Shown one piece after another: positions 1-6,406 of a DNA stretch of 7,994 bases. The stretch comes from an uncultured Saprospiraceae bacterium (GTDB lineage: Bacteria > Bacteroidota > Bacteroidia > Chitinophagales > Saprospiraceae): assembly GCA_938002705.1 (NCBI GenBank), contig CALLAG010000173.1:1-7994 (forward strand). Direction: 5' to 3'. The stretch's first letter is position 1, and every line of letters starts with the position of its first letter. Position numbers and translations under genes: made by a program. The notes beneath the pieces are model-generated. The model was given only the letters and a program-made list of their open reading frames with translations, had not been told where the DNA came from and searched no databases.

Positions 1-179
1 TCTCCTTTATGGAATGTCGGTGCATTAAGATGTGGTATATCTACAAAACTTATAGACGCTATAATATCATAATGTTCTGTGATGCCATCAAGACCAGATC
101 CTGTCACTAAGGCTATATCTGAACTATGAGAAAAAATGCCCTGAATGTAATCTGCCGCTTCTTGAGATTCTTTATACAT
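1..179 (-). CDS. Purine nucleoside phosphorylase, N-terminal fragment (cut by window edge)
   Basis: The minus strand reads MYKESQEAADYIQ from an ATG at 179-177 and stays open for 59 codons to the left edge, so only the N-terminus is present. Seen: an N-terminal helix, then IALVTGSGLDGI (residues 22-33), then DIPHLNAPTFHKG near the edge. This matches the start of the trimeric purine nucleoside phosphorylase family, where the Gly-Ser-Gly loop (here G27-S28-G29) binds phosphate and an IPHF/IPHL segment precedes the conserved strand. The enzyme cleaves purine (deoxy)nucleosides with phosphate to base and (deoxy)ribose-1-phosphate, for cytoplasmic purine salvage. Family members usually have Leu where T26 stands, a minor deviation. 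The upstream frame closes at a TGA about 50 bases before this ATG with no other ATG, so the start is well supported. The gene is divergent from rimP. Methylthioadenosine phosphorylase, a relative, cannot be excluded from the N-terminus alone. Confidence 0.85.
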   Translation of the reverse strand, partial: MYKESQEAADYIQGIFSHSSDIALVTGSGLDGITEHYDIIASISFVDIPHLNAPTFHKG

Positions 180-218
180 ATCCTTAATATTTATATACGT
201 CTTTGCTTTAATAAGTAA

Positions 219-250
219 TTTGTAAGATCACCATAAATTTCTTACTTTTA
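219..250 (+). promoter_or_regulatory. Candidate Bacteroidota-type promoter for rimP-nusA-infB
   Basis: TTTG at 219-222 is followed after 20 bases by TACTTTTA at 243-250. The second element matches seven of eight positions of the TAnnTTTG -7 pattern, and the spacing is right for the TTG/TTTG -33 element known from Bacteroides and Flavobacterium. Transcription would start near 257, so the mRNA would begin just before the 264-291 hairpin and carry an untranslated leader of about 80 bases. Two other TTTG-ending matches (254-261 and 303-310, both TGTATTTG) lack a well-spaced upstream element. This is a pattern match in AT-rich DNA. Confidence 0.4.
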
Positions 251-263
251 CACTGTATTTGGA

Positions 264-297
264 GAAAGAGGGAGCAAAAGTTCCCTCTTTTCTTTTG
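264..297 (+). terminator. Strong hairpin with U-rich tail in the rimP leader (terminator or attenuator)
   Basis: Bases 264-275 (GAAAGAGGGAGC) pair with 280-291 (GTTCCCTCTTTT) around an AAAA loop. This gives a 12-bp stem with G-U pairs at 264/291 and 274/281. It runs into TTTTCTTTT, the form of an intrinsic terminator on the plus strand. On the minus strand the stem is not followed by a T-run, so it does not serve the divergent phosphorylase gene. No plus-strand gene ends just upstream, so it is either an attenuator in the rimP leader or the end of a transcript antisense to the phosphorylase gene. The structure is read directly; the role is inferred. Confidence 0.65.
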
Positions 298-336
298 TAG
301 GATGTATTTGATTCTTTTTACTTACAATAATATACT

Positions 337-798
337 GTGTCAGATAAGCTTATAGAAACCATTAACTCCATTGCAACGGATCGATTTAAAGAAGAAGATC
401 TCAGCCACTGTTTTATAGTAGATATCATACTTAGTGGCAAGAAACTGGAAGTGTATATAGATGGAGATGAGGGCATTAGCTTTAAGAATTGCCAGAGATT
501 AAGCAGAACTATAGAAGAGTATCTTGACGAAAATCAGACGCTTGGAGAAAGTTATACGCTTAATGTATCATCCCCGGGTGTGGACAAGCCATTAAAGTTC
601 TACAGGCAGTATCCTAAGCATATCGGAAGAAAGCTGGAAGTGCATACTACTGAGGATGAGATAATAACAGGTAAGCTGATTACAGTCTCAGAAGAAGAAC
701 TTACGGTAGAAACACCCAAAACAAAAAAAGAAGAAGCTAAAGAGCACATTATAAAATTTGATATAATCAAAAGTTCGAAAGTTCTAATTTCATTTTAA
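337..798 (+). CDS. rimP: Ribosome maturation factor RimP
   Basis: RimP binds the free 30S subunit and helps assemble its head region during late maturation. At 153 aa the protein has the usual family length. Seen: an N-terminal alpha/beta domain (about residues 1-83) with the strand pair FIVDIILSGKKLEVYID (26-42), a helix with CQRLSRTIEEYLDE (52-65), and the hallmark SSPGVDKPL at 78-86. An SH3-like barrel follows (about 87-153), beginning YRQYPKHIGRKLEV and containing ITGKL. The start is a GTG at 337-339: the frame closes at a TAA at 328-330, no ATG lies between, and starting later would remove the first helix. No Shine-Dalgarno sequence precedes it; the upstream bases are AT-rich, as is common in Bacteroidota. 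It is first in an operon with nusA (21-bp gap) and infB, the order known from many bacteria, and is probably controlled from the leader upstream that holds the hairpin. Confidence 0.93.
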   Translation: MSDKLIETINSIATDRFKEEDLSHCFIVDIILSGKKLEVYIDGDEGISFKNCQRLSRTIEEYLDENQTLGESYTLNVSSPGVDKPLKFYRQYPKHIGRKLEVHTTEDEIITGKLITVSEEELTVETPKTKKEEAKEHIIKFDIIKSSKVLISF

Positions 799-819
799 AA
801 AACTAAAAGATGGATTACA

Positions 820-2058
820 ATGAATCTTGTTGAGTCGTTTGCGGAATTTAAAGCAGGAAAGAATATCGACCGTCCTACGATGGTCAGAGTATTAGAGGAT
901 GTATTCCGTACGCTGATAAAGAAAAAATATGGGTCAGATGATAATTTCGATATTATCGTCAATACTCAGAATGGTGACTTAGAGATGTGGAGAGTAAGGG
1001 AGATAGTTCCTGATGGTGAGGTGACTGACGAGATGAGTCAGATATCTTATTCGGAAGCGATCGCTACAGAAGAGGATTATGAGATAGGAGAAGAATGTTA
1101 CGAGCAGTTAGGCCTTGAAGATTTTGGCCGTAGAGCCATACTTGCTGCAAGGCAGACATTAATATCTCGTATCATGGAGCTTGAGAAAGACGAGGTCTTT
1201 AAGAGATATTCTGATAGAGTCGGAGATCTTATAGCTGGAGAAGTAGCTCAAGTGCTTAAGAGAGAGATACTCGTATTAGATGACGCTACAGGAAGCGAGC
1301 TCGTTATGCCGCGGACTGAGATGATAAGAGGAGACTTTGCCCGTAAGGGAGATATGATCAAAGGTATCATTAAGAAAGTAGAGATGAAGAATAACAACCC
1401 CGTTGTCATTATGTCTCGTACTGATAGTAAGTTTCTTGAGAAATTAATGGAACAAGAAGTACCAGAGATAGAAGATGGGCTGATAGTAGTGAAGAAGATA
1501 GTAAGAATACCTGGCGAAAGAGCTAAGGTCGCTGTAGAATCATATGACGATAGGATAGATCCCGTAGGTGCCTGTGTAGGTATGAAAGGGTCAAGAATCC
1601 ATGGTATAGTCAGAGAACTGAATAATGAAAACATAGATATCGTTAATTATACGACGAATATGAATCTATACATTCAGAGATCCCTGACACCAGCCAAGGT
1701 TTCTAATATCAGCATAGACAATGAGAAAGGAACTGCTTCAGTATTTCTGAAGCCAGACCAAGTATCATTAGCGATAGGAAAAGGTGGATCTAACATTAAG
1801 CTTGCGAGTAAGCTGACTGGATTAGAGATAGATGTGTACAGAGAAGATGATGATCCAAGCTTAGAAGATGTAGATCTGGACGAATTTGCAGATGAGATAG
1901 AAGAGTGGGTAATTGATTCCTTCAAGAGTATCGGTTGTGATACTGCGAGAAGTGTACTGGACTTGAGTAAAGATGAGTTACTCAGACGTACAGATCTCGA
2001 AGAAGAGACGATCACTAACGTACTTAAGGTATTGGAATCTGAATTTGCTAAAGATTAA
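820..2058 (+). CDS. nusA: Transcription termination/antitermination factor NusA
   Basis: NusA binds RNA polymerase and nascent RNA and modulates pausing, intrinsic termination and antitermination. Seen in order: the polymerase-binding N-terminal domain (about 1-125, including FGRRAILAARQTLISRI); an S1 domain starting near R133-V134-G135-D136 and ending near MSRTD at about 200; KH1 with DPVGACVGMKGSRI at 247-260, holding its GxxG loop (254-257); KH2 with AIGKGGSNIKLASKLTG, whose GKGG is at 320-323; and a short acidic stretch, then one helix-hairpin-helix-like C-terminal unit (about 365-412). The 412-aa length fits forms with a short C-terminus and lacks the two acidic repeats of the E. coli protein. 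The ATG at 820 is the only ATG that opens this frame here; an ATG at 810 is out of frame and stops after seven codons. The gene lies 21 bp after rimP and 48 bp before infB. NusA could act on the leader hairpin of its own operon, as autoregulation is known for the E. coli nusA operon; here that is inference. Confidence 0.97.
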   Translation: MNLVESFAEFKAGKNIDRPTMVRVLEDVFRTLIKKKYGSDDNFDIIVNTQNGDLEMWRVREIVPDGEVTDEMSQISYSEAIATEEDYEIGEECYEQLGLEDFGRRAILAARQTLISRIMELEKDEVFKRYSDRVGDLIAGEVAQVLKREILVLDDATGSELVMPRTEMIRGDFARKGDMIKGIIKKVEMKNNNPVVIMSRTDSKFLEKLMEQEVPEIEDGLIVVKKIVRIPGERAKVAVESYDDRIDPVGACVGMKGSRIHGIVRELNNENIDIVNYTTNMNLYIQRSLTPAKVSNISIDNEKGTASVFLKPDQVSLAIGKGGSNIKLASKLTGLEIDVYREDDDPSLEDVDLDEFADEIEEWVIDSFKSIGCDTARSVLDLSKDELLRRTDLEEETITNVLKVLESEFAKD

Positions 2059-2071
2059 TAAAAATATAAAC

Positions 2072-2083
2072 TGCCGAGAGGCA
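2072..2083 (+). other. Small mRNA hairpin with GAGA tetraloop between nusA and infB
   Basis: TGCC (2072-2075) pairs with GGCA (2080-2083) around a GAGA loop of the stable GNRA class. It lies in the 48-bp nusA-infB gap, ending 23 bases before the infB start codon. No T-run follows, so it is not an intrinsic terminator. It could mark an mRNA processing site or affect infB initiation, or be chance: the stem is only 4 bp, although it is a GC-rich spot in an otherwise AT-rich spacer. Confidence 0.35.
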
Positions 2084-2106
2084 ATTACCATATAACTAAA
2101 GTATAC

Positions 2107-4911
2107 ATGACGAGACGCTTAGTAAAAGTAGCGAAAGAACTTAACGTAGGAACGACGACCATCGTAGAATTCTTGACATCCAAAGGTCACGAATTAGACA
2201 ATAAACCTACGTCCAAAGTAACTGAAGACATGTATAATGCGTTATTGAAGGAATTCAGTAATTCTATAGCTGTCAAAGAGAAAGCTGATAAATTAGTCAT
2301 CGGACAGCGTAATCAAGAAGCCGAAGCTGAGAAGGCGCCTATATTCGAAACTAAAGTAGAAAAGCCTAAGGAGGAAGAGGAGCCTAAGCCAGAAGTCGTC
2401 GTAGAAAAAACGCCTGAGCCCGTAGCTAAGGAACCTGAGATCATCGCAGAACCGGAAGTCATAGAGAAACCCGAAGTTAAAGTAGAGGAGAAAAAAGAAG
2501 AAGTCAAAGAAGATCAAGTTATCAAAGCTACTGCAGCCAAATCTGAGCTCAAAGTCGTAGGTAAAATCGATCTCTCACCACCTAAGAAAAAAGCCAAAGT
2601 GGCCAAAGTGGTAGAAGAAAAGAAAGCTCCTGTAACGCCTAAGGCTCCTGCAACGCCAGTAGAACCTGAGAAAAAAGAAGAAGTCAAACCAGAAATAGTA
2701 AAGGACGAAGAACCTAAGCCTGCAGCGGCACCTAATGAACTTGTAAGAGCTAAAACTCCTCAACTGCAAGGACTAAAGATCCAGGGTAAGATCGACATGA
2801 AAAAGTTCGATAAACCTAAAAAGGATGATAAAAAAGACTCTAAAGGCAATGCAGCATCTGGAAGAACTGGCGATAGAAGAAAAAGAACTCGTAAAAAAGT
2901 TACTGCACAATCTACACAGAGAAGAGACACCAGAAAAGGTGGCAATTCAAATAAGAAACCTGGAAGAGATCCTAATGAAGTCCAGATAGTATCTAAAAAA
3001 GAAATAGAAGAGAAGATCAAAGCTACCATGGCCAGAATATCTGGTGGCGGTAAGAACAAGAGACAAAAAATACGTAGAGGTAACAGAGAAGATAAGAGAG
3101 AGAAGGAGTTAGCTGCTGAAATAATGGAGAGCATAGATTCTAAACTACAGTTAACAGAGTTTGTCTCTGCTTCTGAGTTAGCTTCTCTTATGAATGTAAC
3201 AGTAGCAGAGATTATCACTAAGTGTATGAACTTAGGAGTTATCATCTCTATCAATCAACGATTAGATGCGGAGATAATAGAGCTCGTAGCTAATGAGTTT
3301 AATCATGAAGTAGAATTTATATCAGCAGAATCACAAGTAGAAACTGATGAGATAGAAGAAGATGACGAAGCAGATCTTATCCCAAGAGCACCTATAGTCA
3401 CGGTGATGGGTCACGTAGATCATGGTAAGACATCCCTACTTGATTACATACGAGAAGCTAATGTAGCAGATGGTGAAGCCGGAGGTATCACACAGCACGT
3501 AGGAGCCTATTCTGTAAAAGTAGGTGAAGACAAAAAAGTTACATTCTTAGATACTCCAGGTCACGAGGCATTTACAGCCATGAGAGCCAGAGGTGCTAAG
3601 GCTACCGATATCGTAGTAGTCATTATAGCTGCCGATGATCAGATAATGCCTCAGACGAAAGAAGCTATATCCCATGCACAGGCAGCCGGTGTTCCTATTG
3701 TATTCGCAATAAACAAGATAGATAAAGATGGTGCTAACCCTGATAATATCAAGCAAGGGTTATCTGGTATGAATATCTTAGTAGAAGAATGGGGTGGAAA
3801 ATTCCAATCACAAGAAATCTCTGCCAAAACAGGTTTAAATATCGACCTTCTACTAGAAAAAATAATGTTAGAAGCAGAAATGCTTGAGCTTAAAGCGAAT
3901 CCTGACAGATTATCATTAGGAACAGTTGTGGAAGCTTCATTAGAGAAAGGTAAAGGATACGTCACTAAGTTACTTGTACAAAATGGTACCCTTAAGATAG
4001 GTGATGCTATTGTAGCAGGATCATATTCTGGAAAGGTCAAAGCCATGTTCAATGATAAAGGCAAGAAGATTAAATCTGCAGGACCTTCTACTCCAGTTGC
4101 TATATTGGGATTAGATGGTGCACCGCAGGCAGGTGAAAAGTTTAGAGTATTCGAGAAAGAACAAGAAGCTAAAGCTATAGCGACTAAAAGATCTCAGATC
4201 GAAAGAGAACAGACTAATAGAGCGAGTAAGCGTATCAGTCTCGATGAGATAGGTAGAAGATTAGCGTTAGGAACATTTAAGGAACTTAACCTTATTGTCA
4301 AAGGTGACGTGGATGGTAGTATCGAAGCATTATCAGATTCTCTTATTAAGTTATCACAAGAGACAGTTCAGGTTAATGTAATACACAAAGCCGTAGGACC
4401 AATAGCAGAATCAGACGTACTACTCGCAACTGCATCTGACGCGATCATCATAGGATTCCAGGTAAGACCGTCAGCGGGTGCAAGAGTCTTAGCAGAAAGA
4501 GAAGGTGTACAGATTAAGACTTACTCTATCATATATGAAGTAATAGATGAGATCAAGAAAGCCATAGAAGGAATGCTTGATACGATCAAGGAAGAGAAGA
4601 TCCTTGGTAACATCGAGATCAAAGAGACTTATAAGATCAGTAAAATCGGAACCATCGCAGGTTGTCTGGTTACTGAAGGAAAGGTCACGAGAGATTCTAA
4701 GATCAGACTTGTCAGAGATGGCATAGTTATATACCCTACTAAGGAAGGTGCCATAGCTGAACTCGGCTCTCTTAAGAGATATAAGGATGATGTAAAAGAA
4801 GTAAGAGCAGGAATGGAGTGTGGATTAACAGTCAAAAACTATAATGACATCAAGGAAGGTGACATTATAGAATCATACGAAATTGTAGAAATAAAGAGAA
4901 CATTAGAATAA
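2107..4911 (+). CDS. infB: Translation initiation factor IF-2
   Basis: IF-2 is the GTPase that places initiator fMet-tRNA on the 30S subunit and drives 50S joining. Seen in order: an IF2_N-type helical domain (about 1-52, RLVKVAKELNVGTTTIVEFL); a long low-complexity linker (about 70-335), first acidic and rich in Glu, Pro and Lys, then strongly basic, with two GKID motifs at 152-155 and 227-230; a second IF2_N-like domain (about 347-402); and the G domain with GHVDHGKT (435-442), GGITQHVG, DTPGH (482-486), NKID (536-539) and SAKTG (572-576). Beta-barrel domain II, domain III and the C-terminal tRNA-binding barrel (about 835-934) follow. All five G motifs are intact. The 934-aa length is long but normal for this phylum because of the linker. 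The ATG at 2107 places the N-terminal domain at the very start. It is last in the rimP-nusA-infB operon and is followed by a strong terminator. Confidence 0.98.
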   Translation: MTRRLVKVAKELNVGTTTIVEFLTSKGHELDNKPTSKVTEDMYNALLKEFSNSIAVKEKADKLVIGQRNQEAEAEKAPIFETKVEKPKEEEEPKPEVVVEKTPEPVAKEPEIIAEPEVIEKPEVKVEEKKEEVKEDQVIKATAAKSELKVVGKIDLSPPKKKAKVAKVVEEKKAPVTPKAPATPVEPEKKEEVKPEIVKDEEPKPAAAPNELVRAKTPQLQGLKIQGKIDMKKFDKPKKDDKKDSKGNAASGRTGDRRKRTRKKVTAQSTQRRDTRKGGNSNKKPGRDPNEVQIVSKKEIEEKIKATMARISGGGKNKRQKIRRGNREDKREKELAAEIMESIDSKLQLTEFVSASELASLMNVTVAEIITKCMNLGVIISINQRLDAEIIELVANEFNHEVEFISAESQVETDEIEEDDEADLIPRAPIVTVMGHVDHGKTSLLDYIREANVADGEAGGITQHVGAYSVKVGEDKKVTFLDTPGHEAFTAMRARGAKATDIVVVIIAADDQIMPQTKEAISHAQAAGVPIVFAINKIDKDGANPDNIKQGLSGMNILVEEWGGKFQSQEISAKTGLNIDLLLEKIMLEAEMLELKANPDRLSLGTVVEASLEKGKGYVTKLLVQNGTLKIGDAIVAGSYSGKVKAMFNDKGKKIKSAGPSTPVAILGLDGAPQAGEKFRVFEKEQEAKAIATKRSQIEREQTNRASKRISLDEIGRRLALGTFKELNLIVKGDVDGSIEALSDSLIKLSQETVQVNVIHKAVGPIAESDVLLATASDAIIIGFQVRPSAGARVLAEREGVQIKTYSIIYEVIDEIKKAIEGMLDTIKEEKILGNIEIKETYKISKIGTIAGCLVTEGKVTRDSKIRLVRDGIVIYPTKEGAIAELGSLKRYKDDVKEVRAGMECGLTVKNYNDIKEGDIIESYEIVEIKRTLE

Positions 4912-4931
4912 TACAATACAGACATTAGAAT
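4900..4931 (+). repeat. Short direct repeat across the infB stop, plus a small palindrome
   Basis: ACATTAGAAT occurs at 4900-4909, ending within the infB stop codon, and again at 4922-4931. The second copy lies inside a small palindrome, GACAT-TAGA-ATGTC at 4921-4934. This may be a local duplication. No function is evident, and ten-base matches arise readily in AT-rich DNA. Confidence 0.35.
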
Positions 4932-4941
4932 GTCGATCTAC

Positions 4942-5010
4942 TATGAATAGAATTTGTCAATTCACTGCAATTTTTGGATTGATCTTGACAAATTCTGTTC
5001 ATATTTTTTT
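4942..5010 (+). terminator. Intrinsic terminator of the rimP-nusA-infB operon
   Basis: Bases 4942-4960 (TATGAATAGAATTTGTCAA) pair with 4985-5003 (TTGACAAATTCTGTTCATA), a 19-bp stem with one U-G wobble. Seven T residues follow at 5004-5010. The 24-base loop is unusually long and can itself fold a small CAAT/ATTG hairpin (4968-4971 with 4978-4981). It lies 30 bp past the infB stop in the only plus-strand gap before the next gene, so it most likely ends the operon transcript. The stem is AT-rich, which weakens it per base pair, but its length compensates. Confidence 0.85.
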
Positions 5011-5036
5011 GCCCATACTTAATATGTAAAGGTTTG
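5008..5036 (+). promoter_or_regulatory. Candidate promoter for the DUF2400 gene, overlapping the terminator T-run
   Basis: TTTG at 5008-5011 is the last part of the infB terminator tail. Seventeen bases later comes AAGGTTTG (5029-5036), which departs from TAnnTTTG only at its first base. Initiation would be near 5043, leaving a leader of about 20 bases before the ATG at 5063. The strong terminator upstream means the gene needs its own promoter or read-through, which supports looking here. The match is imperfect. Confidence 0.33.
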
Positions 5037-5062
5037 AACTCCACTTTTATCTTCAAAATTAT

Positions 5063-5839
5063 ATGTTATTAAATTCTCTCAAAGAAAGGAAGAAGCTTAA
5101 GCTATATCTCGATGATATAGTCGATAAAGTCAATAGAGTAGACTTTATCAAAGATGACCCAATCTCTATACCGAGATCATATACAACCAAGCAAGATATT
5201 GAGATAACAGCCTTCTGGGTAGCTATGCTTTCGTGGGGCCAACGAAAAACAATAATCAACAAATCCACAGAACTCTTCGCATTAATGGATGGAGCACCTT
5301 ATGATTTCATTATTAATCACAAAGAGAAAGACCGTCAGATATTCAAAGATTTCAAGCACAGAACATTCCAGTATACAGATACATTGCACTTCTTAGAATT
5401 CTTACAATGGTATTACAAAAACCATGAGTCTATGGAATCTGCATTTGACTTCTCCATAGATGCAAGCACTGCATTATCAAGATTTCATGATTTGTTTTTT
5501 CATCAAGAGACAGCTCCTCAGAGAACAAGAAAACATGTAGCTACACCTCAACGAAAATCCAGCTGTAAGCGCCTAAATATGTTCCTAAGGTGGATGGTGA
5601 GAAAAGATGAAAGATGTGTAGATTTTGGATTGTGGAACGCTATCCCAATGTCAAAATTAATGATACCTCTCGACGTACATGTAGAGAGAATAGCAAGACA
5701 ACTCAACTTACTTACGAGAAAACAACGTGACTGGAGATCTGTAGTAGAACTTACTGACAATCTCAGAGAGTTAGATCCCTCTGACCCTGTACGATATGAT
5801 TATGCTCTATTCGGAGCTGGAGTACTTGGACTACTTTAG
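5063..5839 (+). CDS. TIGR02757 / DUF2400 family protein, possible HhH-DNA-glycosylase-like fold
   Basis: I recognise this as the conserved family TIGR02757 (DUF2400), common in Bacteroidota and without an established function. At 258 aa it has about the family length. Seen: an N-terminal helix (residues 1-25), then the family signature DDPISIPRSYTTKQDIEI, AMLSWGQRKTIINK, and APYDFIINH. A variable middle (about 100-165) includes a basic patch (TRKHVATPQRKSS). The strongly conserved C-terminal half starts with CKRLNMFLRWMVRKD (168-182) and holds PLDVHVERIARQLNLLTRKQ (203-222), with D204 and H206. The helix-rich layout with D-x-H-V-x-R resembles the region around the catalytic Asp of endonuclease III-type glycosylases (D-T-H-x-x-R). 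That is inference, not an assignment. No signal peptide or membrane segment is seen, so it is probably cytoplasmic. ATG 5063 gives the expected N-terminus. The TAG stop lies inside the convergent neighbour. Confidence 0.85.
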   Translation: MLLNSLKERKKLKLYLDDIVDKVNRVDFIKDDPISIPRSYTTKQDIEITAFWVAMLSWGQRKTIINKSTELFALMDGAPYDFIINHKEKDRQIFKDFKHRTFQYTDTLHFLEFLQWYYKNHESMESAFDFSIDASTALSRFHDLFFHQETAPQRTRKHVATPQRKSSCKRLNMFLRWMVRKDERCVDFGLWNAIPMSKLMIPLDVHVERIARQLNLLTRKQRDWRSVVELTDNLRELDPSDPVRYDYALFGAGVLGLL

Positions 5840-6220
5840 TAGATCACGTATTCTTATACTAGATACCTTCTTAGTGTCACCTACTGCCTCCAGATGAAAG
5901 AAAATTCTTAATCCATCACCAGCACTATTATATACTTCTGCTATAAAATACTTGGCGTCATTCTCTTCAGAAGTACCATTATGTACACTCGACCACTTAG
6001 TAGGTTTAAATGCATCCAACTTCGCTCTTAGAGCTTTGATAGCTCCTGCTGCTGACTCCAATGATTTTTTCCTATCTATTTCAAGGTTAACTTTATCATT
6101 GGCGTATTGGCCTATAGATTCATAATCTTGGTCGTTCAGTAAGCTCATATAATCTTGCCCATAAGTAGAAGAGACAGATAATAGTATGAAGCTGATTGCT
6201 ATAAATATTACGTTTTTCAT
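5831..6220 (-). CDS. Secreted DUF4783 family protein
   Basis: A 129-aa protein with a clear Sec signal peptide: MKN, hydrophobic core VIFIAISFILLSVSS, and a likely cleavage after TYG before QD (about residue 21). There is no lipobox cysteine, so it should be released into the periplasm or stay weakly associated rather than be lipidated. The mature part (about 108 aa) runs from a helical region (YMSLLNDQDYESIGQYANDKVNLEI) to SVHNGTSEENDAKYFIAEVY and GLRIFFHLEAVGD, then ends in SIRIRDLLK. This strand pattern fits the DUF4783 family, small NTF2-like proteins found mainly in Bacteroidota with no established role. The start ATG (6220-6218) gives the full signal peptide. Its TAG stop overlaps the DUF2400 gene by 9 bp on the opposite strand. 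It is divergent from gpmI across 238 bp. The family call rests on recognised sequence pattern. Confidence 0.75.
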   Translation of the reverse strand: MKNVIFIAISFILLSVSSTYGQDYMSLLNDQDYESIGQYANDKVNLEIDRKKSLESAAGAIKALRAKLDAFKPTKWSSVHNGTSEENDAKYFIAEVYNSAGDGLRIFFHLEAVGDTKKVSSIRIRDLLK

Positions 6221-6309
6221 TTTCTTTATTTTTGTGACTCCGTCGATATTCTGATAAGAATAGCACGACTCAGTTGAATAAACGATAACTATTCATCAAT
6301 CGTTTGATT

Positions 6310-6317
6310 CAAAGCTA
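6310..6317 (-). promoter_or_regulatory. Candidate -7 element for the DUF4783 gene
   Basis: The minus strand reads TAGCTTTG, a full match to TAnnTTTG. The nearest upstream TTG (6334-6332) is only 14 bases away, shorter than the usual 17-23, so the -33 partner is weak. Initiation would be near 6303, giving a leader of about 80 bases before the ATG at 6220. Confidence 0.4.
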
Positions 6318-6339
6318 TAAATTAATGTTAACAATTACA

Positions 6340-6347
6340 TACTTTTG
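6340..6347 (+). promoter_or_regulatory. Candidate -7 element for gpmI
   Basis: TACTTTTG is a full match to TAnnTTTG on the plus strand. No TTG lies 17-23 bases upstream; the nearest TTTG (6303-6306) is 33 bases away. If it is used, transcription would start near 6354, with a leader of about 105 bases that contains the 6390-6406 palindrome and the right arm of the spaced inverted repeat. Confidence 0.35.
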
Positions 6348-6389
6348 TCTGTACACCAATATGTAACTTATTGATTATCCGTTTATTAC

Positions 6390-6406
6390 ATTACCAAATA
6401 GGTAAT
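6390..6406. repeat. Short palindrome in the gpmI leader
   Basis: ATTACC (6390-6395) and GGTAAT (6401-6406) form a perfect 6-bp inverted repeat around AAATA. It lies 52 bases before the gpmI start codon and could be an operator or a small mRNA hairpin. No T-run follows it, so it is not an intrinsic terminator. Confidence 0.4.

Noticed and set aside
303..310. TGTATTTG just before rimP as a -7 element
   Set aside because: It has one mismatch to TAnnTTTG and no TTG at a fitting distance upstream, where the terminator-like hairpin lies. The 219-250 pair fits better.
180..336. Possible tRNA upstream of rimP, as in some bacteria where a tRNA gene leads this operon
   Set aside because: No cloverleaf, T-loop (GTTCGA-type) motif or CCA end could be found; only the promoter candidate and the hairpin are visible.
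1248..2015. Minus-strand open frames of 128 and 113 codons opposite nusA
   Set aside because: They lie antisense to intact NusA domains, their translations are Ser/Leu/Ile-rich with no recognisable domain, and they follow from the codon use of the real gene.
2293..4064. Several minus-strand open frames of 64-164 codons opposite infB
   Set aside because: They mirror the Lys/Glu-rich linker and G domain of IF-2, giving Phe/Leu- or Ser-rich translations of low complexity. No family resemblance is seen.
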